Shown one piece after another: positions 1 to 6,244 of a DNA stretch of 6,244 nt. Each line of letters starts with the position of its first letter. The first letter of the stretch is position 1. A model generated the notes under the pieces. That model saw nothing but the letters and a program-made list of their open reading frames with translations, ran no database searches and was not told where the DNA came from. The translations under genes were made by a program, and so were the position numbers. Source of the stretch: Caldifarciminota bacterium (GTDB taxonomy: Bacteria; Hydrothermota; Hydrothermia; B15-G9; WFZT01); assembly GCA_026991055.1 (NCBI GenBank), contig JALXCE010000165.1:1-6244 (forward strand). The letters are read 5' to 3'.

Positions 1-1531
1 TGTTATCATACGCTTTGACAGTATATCGGTAGCATACAGGTGATCCAGATGGAACCGTTCTATCAATAAAGGATGTAGAGTCCTCATTATCTACAGTTCC
101 CACAAGATGCATGGGATAAATTATACGCATTTTTTCTCTCAATAATGTGTCTCCACAAATTCCACGGTAAATCAGGTATCCTGCGACATCAGGAGTAGAT
201 ACTTTTCTCCACTCGAGTGCAATACTGTTGGTGCGGCCGTGAGCCCTTAGGTTTGTCGGTGGCGGGGGTGGTGTTTTATCCTTTATTACTCCCCCAACGT
301 GGGCACTCAGGTTACTTTCATTTCCCCAGTTGTCTATGGTCTTTATCCTGTAGAAATACCCTTTGTCTTGATATGGGGAGCCGAGTCCGTGGGTTGTATC
401 TTTGTAAGAGACATTCAGGACCGTAGTATCGGATGGCTGAGGAACCAATGAGGTTACGAGTGTTCCTATTGTGTCGTCAATTGAGGTGTACCTATAAACT
501 TTATAGCCTTTAACTCCGGATAGGTCTATGTGACCCTCGTAGTCTTTTACGACCTTTTCCCATGTTATGTTAAAGCTATCTCCAATGGCGGCCACGTGAA
601 TACTGGTGGGACTTTGGGGCGCTGTAGAATCGTAAGAAGTGCCCGATACCGTTATACTTGGTGGGCTGAAACGTCCTGCAATATCGAACGCTTTAACCCT
701 ATAGACATAAGTTGTGCCAGGGAATGGCCCTTTGAAATAGATTCCATTGATAGAAATCGAAGTTGGCTTTGAGTGATCCCAGCGCATATAATCCAGGAAA
801 CAGAGCTTTGTGGTGTCAGAGAGGGTATCACCAGCAGGGCCAACAACACATTTGGACATTGTTGTCGGATAATTAATTCGGATAAATGTGCCTGTTCCTG
901 CCTTTTTGCGTTCAACAATATACCCAACAGCACCGGTGACAGGTCTCCATCTAATCATTATTGAGGCGTCTCCAGGAATAAGCTCGACACCAGTGGGACG
1001 TGCGGGAGGTCTTATATTTCCTGCCACTACAGAAGTCTGGCATAATATCTCGGTTTCCACCCCCGAAGAATCGACTCCTCTTAATGCATAAAAATATCTC
1101 GTGCCGTTTACGACAGAGGAGTCGATAAATCCCTGTCCAATAGCGATTGCGATATAGATATTTGAGAATGCAGCAGCTTTTATAGCATATCTTCGTCGGT
1201 CTCTTTTGGATGCCATAATTTGGGGAATGTCACACATTTCAGGTACAACCGACCATAAGCGTCTATAGGCGGAAGAATCCTTGTGTAAAAAGTTACGAAA
1301 ACTTGTGCAATCCTCTATGAGCCTTATGGTATCATCATTCACCCTTATAAAATCTGTTCCAGATGTCCTGCGGTACAGGTTGTATCCGGGATAATAATCA
1401 GTTGTGTTCCAGATAATTAGTATGCGGTTTATGTCAGGAACAGCGACAATTGCGTTGTGTTCCTGTGCCCTTAGCCTCATTGGGCTGGCAAACAAAAGAA
1501 TTCCTATGAATGCAATAATTTTTTTATTCAA
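1..1531 (-). CDS. Secreted multi-domain fibronectin type III protein, 3' end outside window
   Basis: Reading frame open from a TTG at 1531-1529 to the left edge: 510 codons, no stop, so the C-terminus is missing. Seen: N-terminus MNKKIIAFIGILLFASP, then RLRAQE, a typical signal peptide with likely cleavage after A22. Next come four FN3-like modules: A at about 25-170, interrupted by an insertion at about 72-130; B at 173-298; C at 303-417; D from 418 to the edge. Each shows the FN3 pattern: a Pro-rich entry, a Trp strand (IRWRPV, ITWEKV, LEWRKV), a GY-x-V/I-Y/E-R strand, and a closing Y-x-Y-x-(V/I/L)-x-(A/T/G)-x-D strand (YVYRVKAFD, YFYRIKTID, YRYTVKAYD). FN3 modules usually mediate extracellular binding or act as spacers; the partner is unknown. 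The start is chosen because AAGGGGG lies 7 nt upstream and only this start supplies the signal peptide; the ATG at 1480-1478 would remove it. It overlaps the preceding gene by 8 nt, so it is probably co-translated. No catalytic motif is visible. A C-terminal sorting or anchor domain could lie beyond the edge. Confidence 0.93.
   Translation of the reverse strand, partial: MNKKIIAFIGILLFASPMRLRAQEHNAIVAVPDINRILIIWNTTDYYPGYNLYRRTSGTDFIRVNDDTIRLIEDCTSFRNFLHKDSSAYRRLWSVVPEMCDIPQIMASKRDRRRYAIKAAAFSNIYIAIAIGQGFIDSSVVNGTRYFYALRGVDSSGVETEILCQTSVVAGNIRPPARPTGVELIPGDASIMIRWRPVTGAVGYIVERKKAGTGTFIRINYPTTMSKCVVGPAGDTLSDTTKLCFLDYMRWDHSKPTSISINGIYFKGPFPGTTYVYRVKAFDIAGRFSPPSITVSGTSYDSTAPQSPTSIHVAAIGDSFNITWEKVVKDYEGHIDLSGVKGYKVYRYTSIDDTIGTLVTSLVPQPSDTTVLNVSYKDTTHGLGSPYQDKGYFYRIKTIDNWGNESNLSAHVGGVIKDKTPPPPPTNLRAHGRTNSIALEWRKVSTPDVAGYLIYRGICGDTLLREKMRIIYPMHLVGTVDNEDSTSFIDRTVPSGSPVCYRYTVKAYDN
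2..1015 (-). repeat. Tandem FN3 modules B, C and D (protein-level repeat)
   Basis: Three successive FN3-like modules of roughly 115-125 residues, longer than the usual 90 or so, at about residues 173-298 (638-1015), 303-417 (281-625) and 418-510 (2-280, incomplete). Module joins are Pro-rich: RPPARPTGV, STAPQSPTS and KTPPPPPTN. Similarity is confined to the fold-defining positions (Trp strand, Tyr-rich strand, final Y-x-Y strand). The DNA is not repetitive, so the duplication is old. Confidence 0.85.
1466..1531 (-). other. Signal peptide region of the FN3 protein
   Basis: The first 22 codons encode a short basic n-region (NKK), a hydrophobic core (IIAFIGILLFA) and a c-region ending RLRA before QE. 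This fits Sec export with signal peptidase I cleavage. There is no lipobox Cys. The seven-A run (1519-1525) falls in codons 3-5. Confidence 0.85.
1524..1531 (-). other. 8-nt gene overlap: TTG start inside the end of the upstream gene
   Basis: Minus-strand CTTGAATAA reads CTT GAA TAA (Leu-Glu-stop) for the 1300-residue protein and TTG AAT AAA (start-Asn-Lys) for the FN3 protein. The stop and start are within one ribosome footprint, which favours termination-reinitiation coupling and comparable output of the two proteins. Confidence 0.85.
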
Positions 1532-4500
1532 GATAGAACCCCCTTGTTGAACTGATTCCAAAATTCAGGTCCACACTTGCACAGAGCAGCTCGATTACGC
1601 ACCCTCTGAGTGTAAGAGAACCTGATATGGCAAACGGACACGGTCCCAGGAACTCTGCCTCAGCCGAGCCGGAGGCTGAGACGACTCCCCAGAGGATTTT
1701 ACCACCAAGATAAATTCCAAAATCACCAATTACGTATGGGAGCAAGGGGACACCACAGGCACTTGCACCGGGAGGACCATTGACCATGGCTCCGAGACCA
1801 AAGAACAGCTCCATCTCTCCTGAGAAAATTCCAAGATCGAGCGAATACTGTCGATCAAGATATGCGTAAAATCCTGTTAGAGTTGCAGGAAGATTCCTCA
1901 TGTCCACTCCAAACCTTCCCGTTTTATTTTTCAGGACCCATGCTCTTTCCTTCGGGACATTTACGCCCATAAAGAATCCCCCGCTGATGCCCATTCCTGC
2001 TCCACTCAAGCCCATTGAAAATCCGAACTTGATCTCTGCATCACCCTGAATAAACGAATAGGTGCCCCCGGCTCTGAAGGTAAAATGCCCCTTTGCTGAT
2101 GCATTACTCGTGAACGCAAGTGGAATTCCTCCGCCTAAGTTAAATAGCCCCTCGATATCTCCTTCAAACCAGTGCTCCTGTCGGTTATTGGTAAACTTCG
2201 CATAAGCTTCTACCTCTATGCCTGCAATGTGCTTGAAAATGAATTTACCCTGAACAGTGAACTTTGATATGGTAGGAGTGATGGAAAGAGTCATACGAGC
2301 GGCAAGTCCTGTCCTCGTGGTGAAAAACCCATTTACCGATGGGGATACCATACCTCCGATCACCAGTCTTTTCAATGAGTCTCCTTCGATGTAAGCGCAT
2401 CCCCAGAGGTCCTTCACATTGGCAAGGTCCATATAAGTGGTTCCCACACCTTTATTGGAGGTCTCAGTCACACAGATAGCCGAATAAGCACTATCTATCT
2501 TCACCGACGCTTTCGCATCTGAGCCGTTAAGATACCACACTCCCTCGATTTTTCCGGTGCCCTGGAATGCGTACTGATTGATGGTGTCATAATACACAGT
2601 GTCAAAATCAAATGTTGCTGTGCTATGCCCCCATTCCCTTTTGAGGCCAAAAGTTTCCGGGTCTTTGATATAGACAAATCTTCCGTAGTAAGGGTTTGAT
2701 GTGGAATCAAACTTGTGGTCAAAGATAGTGATTGCTGTGTCCGCTTCACCAAAGAATTTAAAATGCACCTGTGACCGGACTACAAGGGCTCCGTACCTTG
2801 GACCGCTATTAGTGGAGTCGTATCGTGATAGGGCAGCCGAGTCCAGAGTGATTGGGAATCCATCGAACTTCTGAAAGGCTGAATTTTTGTTGAAATACAA
2901 TTTCCCAATACGACCATCAGCGAGAAATTCACCCCATTGCAGGTTAAATGGACGGGAAAAGTGCCTGTTCTCTGAAATATCAGCATCGGTGAAAACCACC
3001 TCACCTAAGTGAGCACTCACATAGCCTGACCTTGATGTTATTTTCACACCCCAGTAGTCAAGCTCCTGTGAAGTGGAGAATCTCACCTCGCCACCTACTA
3101 TGTAACCCAGAGATGTGATTCCCATTTTTATGAATGGAAATTCGATGCTGCTGGGTCGCGGTACTTTTTTAATCTTTCCATCCATCCGCGCGTCAAATAC
3201 AGCATTCCCCGTGAATCTAATATAAAATCTACTCGTATCCTTCGGAGAACCCTTGATTTCCACGTCAAAATACTCGGATGCAAGATAACCTGACTCACCT
3301 TTTCGTCCCATCTTTTTCCGAAGAACGGTCATGCTTTCCCGAAGCTCAAAGTTTGCAGTCACCCCCTGCTCGTCCAGGACCAGCCAGGCTCTCAAATTTC
3401 CGCAGGGTATCTTTGCACTTCTTCCCTTTAAGTCTGGTGAGATAATGCCGAGAGTATCCCTGTGTCTGCCTCCGGGCTTGATAACCATTCCTACAAAGGT
3501 ATCGAGAGCCGCAGAACTTGGATTGATGAGTGAATCACCACTAATGAGAGAAAAGTATCGTCTTGGTGGTGCTGTAAATCGAAACTTTACTTCACCCTCG
3601 TGGATTAGGACGAATTGTCCCCAGTATATTCGAGTTTTAATAATTGATCCCGTCGCAGTTAACGTCAGGTTGGAATCTATTGTTATATCGTGAGACATAA
3701 CCTCAAGACTATCCGTGGCATAAGAAACTATGATGCCATTTTCCCCCGCTGGCACACGAATGCGTCCAGTGAAGTTACCTGAATCAACTCTGCATCTGGT
3801 GATTTTTAGTGTGCCTGTTCGTGGCTTGATACTGAAACCATAAGGAGCAACCGTCCTGAAACTCATCGGCTGACTGAGATGAAGCTCAACACTCAAACCT
3901 GAATCGCTCAAGGTGGCATTTGAAAAAGTATATCTGCCGTATAGAAATCCTGTATTTGAGACCAGCAGTGCATTTCTATTGATAGTATAACCACTGTCAA
4001 ATTTTATTCCCGTCCAGGTAAAAAGAGCAGGTGGGATAAAAATATGCCCACCAGGAGGCTTGAATCCATGTGGAGGCAGTGGACCTCCACCATTGTGCGG
4101 AGCCGTTCCTCCACCTGAAAAGGTTTTTATCGTGATATTACCCACAGGCTTAATGAATATGCCGTATGTGTTCAGTCTAAAGGGTGCCACTGATGATCCC
4201 GAAATAATCTTGTAAAATCCACCAAGGGTATCAATTGACGTGGTAAAGGGGCCGAGCTGCCAGAAATCAGGTGAGCCCGTGTCATTCAAACATGGGTGAG
4301 TTACAAAGAGTGTAGCTTTTGCCGAATCGGGCCAGAGCATTACCTGAGTAACATGAAGCTTCATTCCTGCCCGCGAAAATACAATCGGATGCCCTGGAGT
4401 GACAGTAATTTGCCCAGTGTCAATAAACGCTGTATCTCCAATAGAGCTGTCCGAGTGAAGATGGCTGAATGTGAGATTAAACCACACCCTGGAGCCGGAA

Positions 4501-5426
4501 GATTCATCTCTGAAGAAAGAGCTTCCGTTTCCTGAAAGCGAAGATAAAGAAGAACCGGTGGAATAAGATGACACCCTGACGAGGAAATTACCAATTTTGA
4601 GATAGTTCGGGAGCAAAACTATCATGTGAAACCTCGGGATCACGGTAAATTCTCTTATCTCACTCTTTCCGTTGTTCTCACCAATGGGATTACCTCTCAT
4701 ATCCACTGCCTGGACCTGCCAGATGTAGTTGTGATTGACGTGCAGTGCCGTGTATCTTAGAGAGTAAATAAAATTCGTTGCTGGTGTGACTTCTGATAGA
4801 ACCGGCCTCCTCGAGGTTGCCATGTTGAAATCTTCACCGGGAAACAGTTCCCAGACCTTTATTCTGTATCTTACAGAAACACCAGCTGGCACTGTCACAG
4901 GAGTCCATCTAAAAACGAGTCCAAATAACATGACACTATCCTGATCCTCAGGGTGAACAAGTTGAGGTGGGGAAGGCGCGACTATCAAAAATGTTGCACA
5001 GGTATGCGCAAGTGATGGACCTCCGGAGGCAGGGATTACATCAACACATACTGTGTATTCACCCTCTGGAATATTTCCTGTTCGCCGAATCCTCTCTGCC
5101 ATAATGGAACTGTAACTTACAGAGGACCAGTCCACTAATTCGGTGTTTGTAACAAATATTGTCTGTCCGGGAGAGAATTCGAGGACGCGACTCCTGCCCT
5201 GAAGAATAACCCCATGCCTCGTCTGGGTCAGAGTGGCATTGAGATAAACTCTGACCCTTTCCGAACCCGTGTAGGTTATTCTTAGCGCGACAATATTTGG
5301 AATAGTTCGCCACTGATTTATCTGCTGTGGTGGCCGTGGTAAAACATTTAAGGTCACCCTCCAGAAAGGTGAGGCATTAAGTGATGAAGAAAATACAATT
5401 GCAAGCACTAAAAGAAATTTTTTCAT
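1524..5426 (-). CDS. Large secreted beta-rich protein with TANFOR-like and FN3-like N-terminal modules
   Basis: 1300 residues, complete. Signal peptide at 1-18 (MKKFLLVLAIVFSSSLNA, cut before SP). Residues about 19-148 have the layout I associate with TANFOR-type modules: a first beta-sandwich, then IPEGEYTVCVDV and a second Cys in HTCATF (C127 and C143, possible disulfide). Residues about 150-263 are FN3-like, with FRWTPV, YRIKVWEL and YIWQVQAVDMRGNP. Residues 264-770 are beta-rich, with a degenerate repeat around (Y/V)G-x-x-IKP at 421, 529 and 645, and a Pro/Gly linker at 437-468. Residues 770-1030 contain many Asp/Tyr/Trp/Gly strands. Residues 1030-1300 are glycine-rich alternating strands with C1224, C1263, C1276 and C1282, ending GFYLE. 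No enzyme motif, late hydrophobic anchor, LPXTG or typical T9SS tail is visible. The ATG is supported by AGGAGG 5 nt upstream. The gene follows its upstream neighbour by 9 nt and overlaps the next by 8 nt. Likely an extracellular structural or adhesive protein; the C-terminal part could form an outer-membrane or fibrous beta structure. The family call is from memory of motif layout, not a search. Confidence 0.95.
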   Translation of the reverse strand: MKKFLLVLAIVFSSSLNASPFWRVTLNVLPRPPQQINQWRTIPNIVALRITYTGSERVRVYLNATLTQTRHGVILQGRSRVLEFSPGQTIFVTNTELVDWSSVSYSSIMAERIRRTGNIPEGEYTVCVDVIPASGGPSLAHTCATFLIVAPSPPQLVHPEDQDSVMLFGLVFRWTPVTVPAGVSVRYRIKVWELFPGEDFNMATSRRPVLSEVTPATNFIYSLRYTALHVNHNYIWQVQAVDMRGNPIGENNGKSEIREFTVIPRFHMIVLLPNYLKIGNFLVRVSSYSTGSSLSSLSGNGSSFFRDESSGSRVWFNLTFSHLHSDSSIGDTAFIDTGQITVTPGHPIVFSRAGMKLHVTQVMLWPDSAKATLFVTHPCLNDTGSPDFWQLGPFTTSIDTLGGFYKIISGSSVAPFRLNTYGIFIKPVGNITIKTFSGGGTAPHNGGGPLPPHGFKPPGGHIFIPPALFTWTGIKFDSGYTINRNALLVSNTGFLYGRYTFSNATLSDSGLSVELHLSQPMSFRTVAPYGFSIKPRTGTLKITRCRVDSGNFTGRIRVPAGENGIIVSYATDSLEVMSHDITIDSNLTLTATGSIIKTRIYWGQFVLIHEGEVKFRFTAPPRRYFSLISGDSLINPSSAALDTFVGMVIKPGGRHRDTLGIISPDLKGRSAKIPCGNLRAWLVLDEQGVTANFELRESMTVLRKKMGRKGESGYLASEYFDVEIKGSPKDTSRFYIRFTGNAVFDARMDGKIKKVPRPSSIEFPFIKMGITSLGYIVGGEVRFSTSQELDYWGVKITSRSGYVSAHLGEVVFTDADISENRHFSRPFNLQWGEFLADGRIGKLYFNKNSAFQKFDGFPITLDSAALSRYDSTNSGPRYGALVVRSQVHFKFFGEADTAITIFDHKFDSTSNPYYGRFVYIKDPETFGLKREWGHSTATFDFDTVYYDTINQYAFQGTGKIEGVWYLNGSDAKASVKIDSAYSAICVTETSNKGVGTTYMDLANVKDLWGCAYIEGDSLKRLVIGGMVSPSVNGFFTTRTGLAARMTLSITPTISKFTVQGKFIFKHIAGIEVEAYAKFTNNRQEHWFEGDIEGLFNLGGGIPLAFTSNASAKGHFTFRAGGTYSFIQGDAEIKFGFSMGLSGAGMGISGGFFMGVNVPKERAWVLKNKTGRFGVDMRNLPATLTGFYAYLDRQYSLDLGIFSGEMELFFGLGAMVNGPPGASACGVPLLPYVIGDFGIYLGGKILWGVVSASGSAEAEFLGPCPFAISGSLTLRGCVIELLCASVDLNFGISSTRGFYLE
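1539..1545 (-). promoter_or_regulatory. Ribosome binding site for the TTG-started FN3 gene
   Basis: On the minus strand AAGGGGG stands 7 nt before the TTG (spacer TTCTATC). It lies inside the last codons of the preceding gene (the Thr-Arg-Gly codons ACA AGG GGG). It decides the start at 1531 over the downstream ATG at 1480, which would discard the signal peptide. Confidence 0.75.
3474..4166 (-). repeat. Degenerate protein repeat around a (Y/V)G-x-x-IKP motif
   Basis: Three units are recognisable: YGIFIKPVGNITI at residue 421, YGFSIKPRTGTLKI at 529 and VGMVIKPGGRHRDTLGI at 645, spaced 108 and 116 residues. Flanking similarity supports true repetition: FYKIISGSS before unit 1 resembles YFSLISGDS before unit 3, and DSGLSVELHLSQPMSF (507-522) resembles EQGVTANFELRESMTV (686-701). 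DNA identity is not obvious, so this is old divergence, not a recent tandem duplication. Confidence 0.55.
4023..4118 (-). other. Pro/Gly-rich linker inside the large secreted protein
   Basis: Residues 437-468 are almost only Gly, Pro, His and small residues (SGGGTAPHNGGGPLPPHGF and PPGGHIFIPP on either side of a Lys). This low-complexity stretch interrupts the beta repeats and is probably a flexible or extended hinge between the first and second (Y/V)G-x-x-IKP units. Confidence 0.7.
4638..5372 (-). other. N-terminal TANFOR-like plus FN3-like domain pair
   Basis: Residues 19-148 (4983-5372) are a beta-rich module ending in the P-E-G-x-Y-x-x-C-x-x-V element and a second Cys 16 residues later. 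Residues 150-263 (4638-4979) follow with PSPPQLVHPEDQDSV, the Trp strand VFRWTPV and the closing strand YIWQVQAVD. As far as I recall, this order (PEG-x-Y-x-x-C module, then PPxLxxP and FxWTP) resembles the TANFOR (TIGR02542-type) proteins described from Tannerella and other Bacteroidetes. An HMM comparison has not been made. Confidence 0.55.
5373..5426 (-). other. Signal peptide region of the 1300-residue protein
   Basis: Eighteen residues: a Lys-Lys n-region, hydrophobic core FLLVLAIVF, and a polar c-region SSSLNA with an A-x-A-like end (L-N-A) before Ser-Pro. It is a Sec/signal peptidase I type, without a lipobox Cys. Confidence 0.88.
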
Positions 5427-5431
5427 TGTAG

Positions 5432-5437
5432 CCTCCT
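5432..5437 (-). promoter_or_regulatory. Ribosome binding site overlapping the upstream stop codon
   Basis: A perfect AGGAGG lies 5 nt (CTACA) before the ATG at 5426. Its first two bases are the last two of the TAG stop (5438-5436) of the upstream gene. Ribosomes terminating there sit on the Shine-Dalgarno, which suggests coupled translation. Confidence 0.88.
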
Positions 5438-6244
5438 ACCTGTTTTTTAAGAAGCTGAATGAGGTCCCGTCCCAGGATAAAGGGGCGAGAACCGTGTACT
5501 TCTTGCCAGATAGCAGGGAGTTTATGGTTTCTATCAGTTCACTTTCACCGGAGCTGTATTTTATGAAATTTACCGTTACATCCTGTGGATATTCGCTCAT
5601 CAGGGTTACAGCCTCACCTTTCTCATCAAAGGTAGCTGCGAATTTTTCATTCTGGCCAAGTTGGATGGGGGAGATTTTGAATGAATTTATATCGTCTCTA
5701 TCAAAGACGTGATGGAGTGTAAGTCTTGCATAAACTGAGGAATTTTCAGAATTAAGTTCGACCATCTGGTGAGGGGAACCTAATCCGTTGAAGGTCAACG
5801 AGAATGTTTCTCCACCAGATTCAGCTTCTAATTCGATGGCATGATTCCCACTTGAGGAGACAAGGTACAGGGAGTCTTTTGCAGGCTTTATTGTGAATGT
5901 AAAATTGTGATTGTTACCTCCCTGTATGATAAGCATATCCCCACCAGTATTTTCCCCGTTTATTGGCAGCCATCTGACGATAGCAGTACCATTCCTTTCA
6001 ACAAACAGATCATCTGGCCCAAGAGTGAGGCCAGTGGTATTATCAGTAACTTTCACAATGCGCCCTTTGTTCATAAAGAAATTGGTAACAAGAGAAGCAA
6101 GGTCCGCAAGTAATAATGGATTCGATGTGGGCAGGAGCAATCTTCTTGCTGGAACAGTGTAAATAAATCCTTCAAAACGCGTTACTGGTGTTGTAGGCCA
6201 ATCGTAATGCCAGGAATCAATAAATGCGTTTATGCTCACGTAAT
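5436..6244 (-). CDS. Unrecognised beta-rich protein, 5' end outside window
   Basis: The frame is open from the right edge to the TAG at 5438-5436, giving 268 visible residues. The GTG at 6239-6237 is probably an internal Val: the frame stays open upstream of it, the following residues (SINAFIDSWHYDWPTTPV) do not form a signal peptide, and only 5 nt precede it, so no ribosome binding site can be judged. Counting that Val as 1, residues 1-38 are mixed and aromatic-rich, and residues 41-56 (PLLLADLASLVTNFFM) look like an amphipathic helix. From about 59 on, the chain alternates polar and hydrophobic residues in beta-strand style (IVKVTDNTTGLTLG, HNFTFTIKPAKDSLYLVSS, VTVNFIKYSSGESELI) with many Gly/Ser/Asn turns. 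There are no cysteines, no catalytic motif and no membrane segment; it ends in FSFLKNR. It lies 9 nt upstream of the large secreted protein, so it is likely co-transcribed and probably also extracellular. I do not recognise the family. Confidence 0.9.
   Translation of the reverse strand, partial: YVSINAFIDSWHYDWPTTPVTRFEGFIYTVPARRLLLPTSNPLLLADLASLVTNFFMNKGRIVKVTDNTTGLTLGPDDLFVERNGTAIVRWLPINGENTGGDMLIIQGGNNHNFTFTIKPAKDSLYLVSSSGNHAIELEAESGGETFSLTFNGLGSPHQMVELNSENSSVYARLTLHHVFDRDDINSFKISPIQLGQNEKFAATFDEKGEAVTLMSEYPQDVTVNFIKYSSGESELIETINSLLSGKKYTVLAPLSWDGTSFSFLKNR

Noticed and set aside
652..933. Minus-strand 93-codon frame starting with MLLGILLNAK
   Set aside because: It is an alternative frame of the FN3 gene. 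The FN3 frame covers the same bases without interruption and has the Trp/Tyr strand pattern, which this frame lacks.
1..1523. Plus-strand short frames (for example 217-426, 530-772, 888-1091) as small genes
   Set aside because: All are antisense to the uninterrupted FN3 reading frame, with translations rich in Cys, Trp and Arg in no ordered pattern.
3331..3693. Plus-strand 120-codon frame opposite the large gene
   Set aside because: It lies wholly antisense to a well-supported coding region, has no convincing ribosome binding site and its translation has no domain-like pattern.
1524..5426. Type IX secretion C-terminal sorting domain on the large protein
   Set aside because: The last hundred residues lack the NP-x-x-x-x-T-x-I and VYDxxG-like strand pattern of such domains and end in GFYLE; the tail is a different glycine/cysteine-rich type.
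5442..5448. A-AAA-AAC slippery heptamer in the correct phase near the end of the rightmost gene, a possible -1 frameshift site
   Set aside because: A -1 shift would add only 21 residues before a TAA and would not fuse to the next gene's frame. No stimulatory structure is evident, and Lys-Asn codons give this motif by chance.
6237..6239. GTG as the true start of the rightmost gene
   Set aside because: The frame stays open to the window edge, the protein has no signal peptide from this point and only 5 nt precede it, so a ribosome binding site cannot be seen. An internal valine is more likely.
5436..6244. C-terminal end of a lipase or alpha/beta hydrolase, suggested by the helix-like segment followed by a beta tail
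   Set aside because: No nucleophile elbow (GxSxG), acid or convincing catalytic His context is visible in the present part; it would be pure guesswork.

Overview
The window holds three consecutive genes, all on the minus strand, with essentially no non-coding DNA. It looks like the middle of an operon for secreted or cell-surface beta-rich proteins in an uncultured, AT-leaning (moderate GC) bacterium. Arg AGA/AGG and Ile ATA codons are common. Large Ser/Thr/Gly/Asn-rich secreted proteins with fibronectin type III (FN3) folds suggest the FCB group or a candidate phylum such as WOR-3. That placement is a guess from style; no marker gene is present.

Layout in transcription order, right to left. 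(1) Positions 5436-6244 are the 3' part of a gene whose start lies beyond the right edge: 268 residues of beta-rich protein that I do not recognise. (2) Positions 1524-5426 encode a 1300-residue secreted protein. It has a signal peptide, a TANFOR-like N-terminal module, an FN3-like module, a long series of beta-rich segments with a degenerate internal repeat and a Pro/Gly linker, and a glycine-rich C-terminal region with several cysteines. (3) Positions 1-1531 encode a further secreted protein that runs off the left edge without a stop: 510 codons are visible, starting at a TTG, with a signal peptide and four FN3-type modules. It is easily missed because it has a non-ATG start and no stop codon inside the window. 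Read in the right frame it is uninterrupted and clearly FN3-like.

The joins are tight. The Shine-Dalgarno of gene 2 overlaps the stop codon of gene 1 (9 nt spacer), and gene 3 starts 8 nt inside the end of gene 2. One transcript with translational coupling is therefore likely. The joint role is probably extracellular: surface assembly, adhesion or an envelope-associated complex. No enzymatic motif is visible in any of the three proteins, so a specific function cannot be stated. I see no RNA gene, mobile element, CRISPR array, promoter or terminator.
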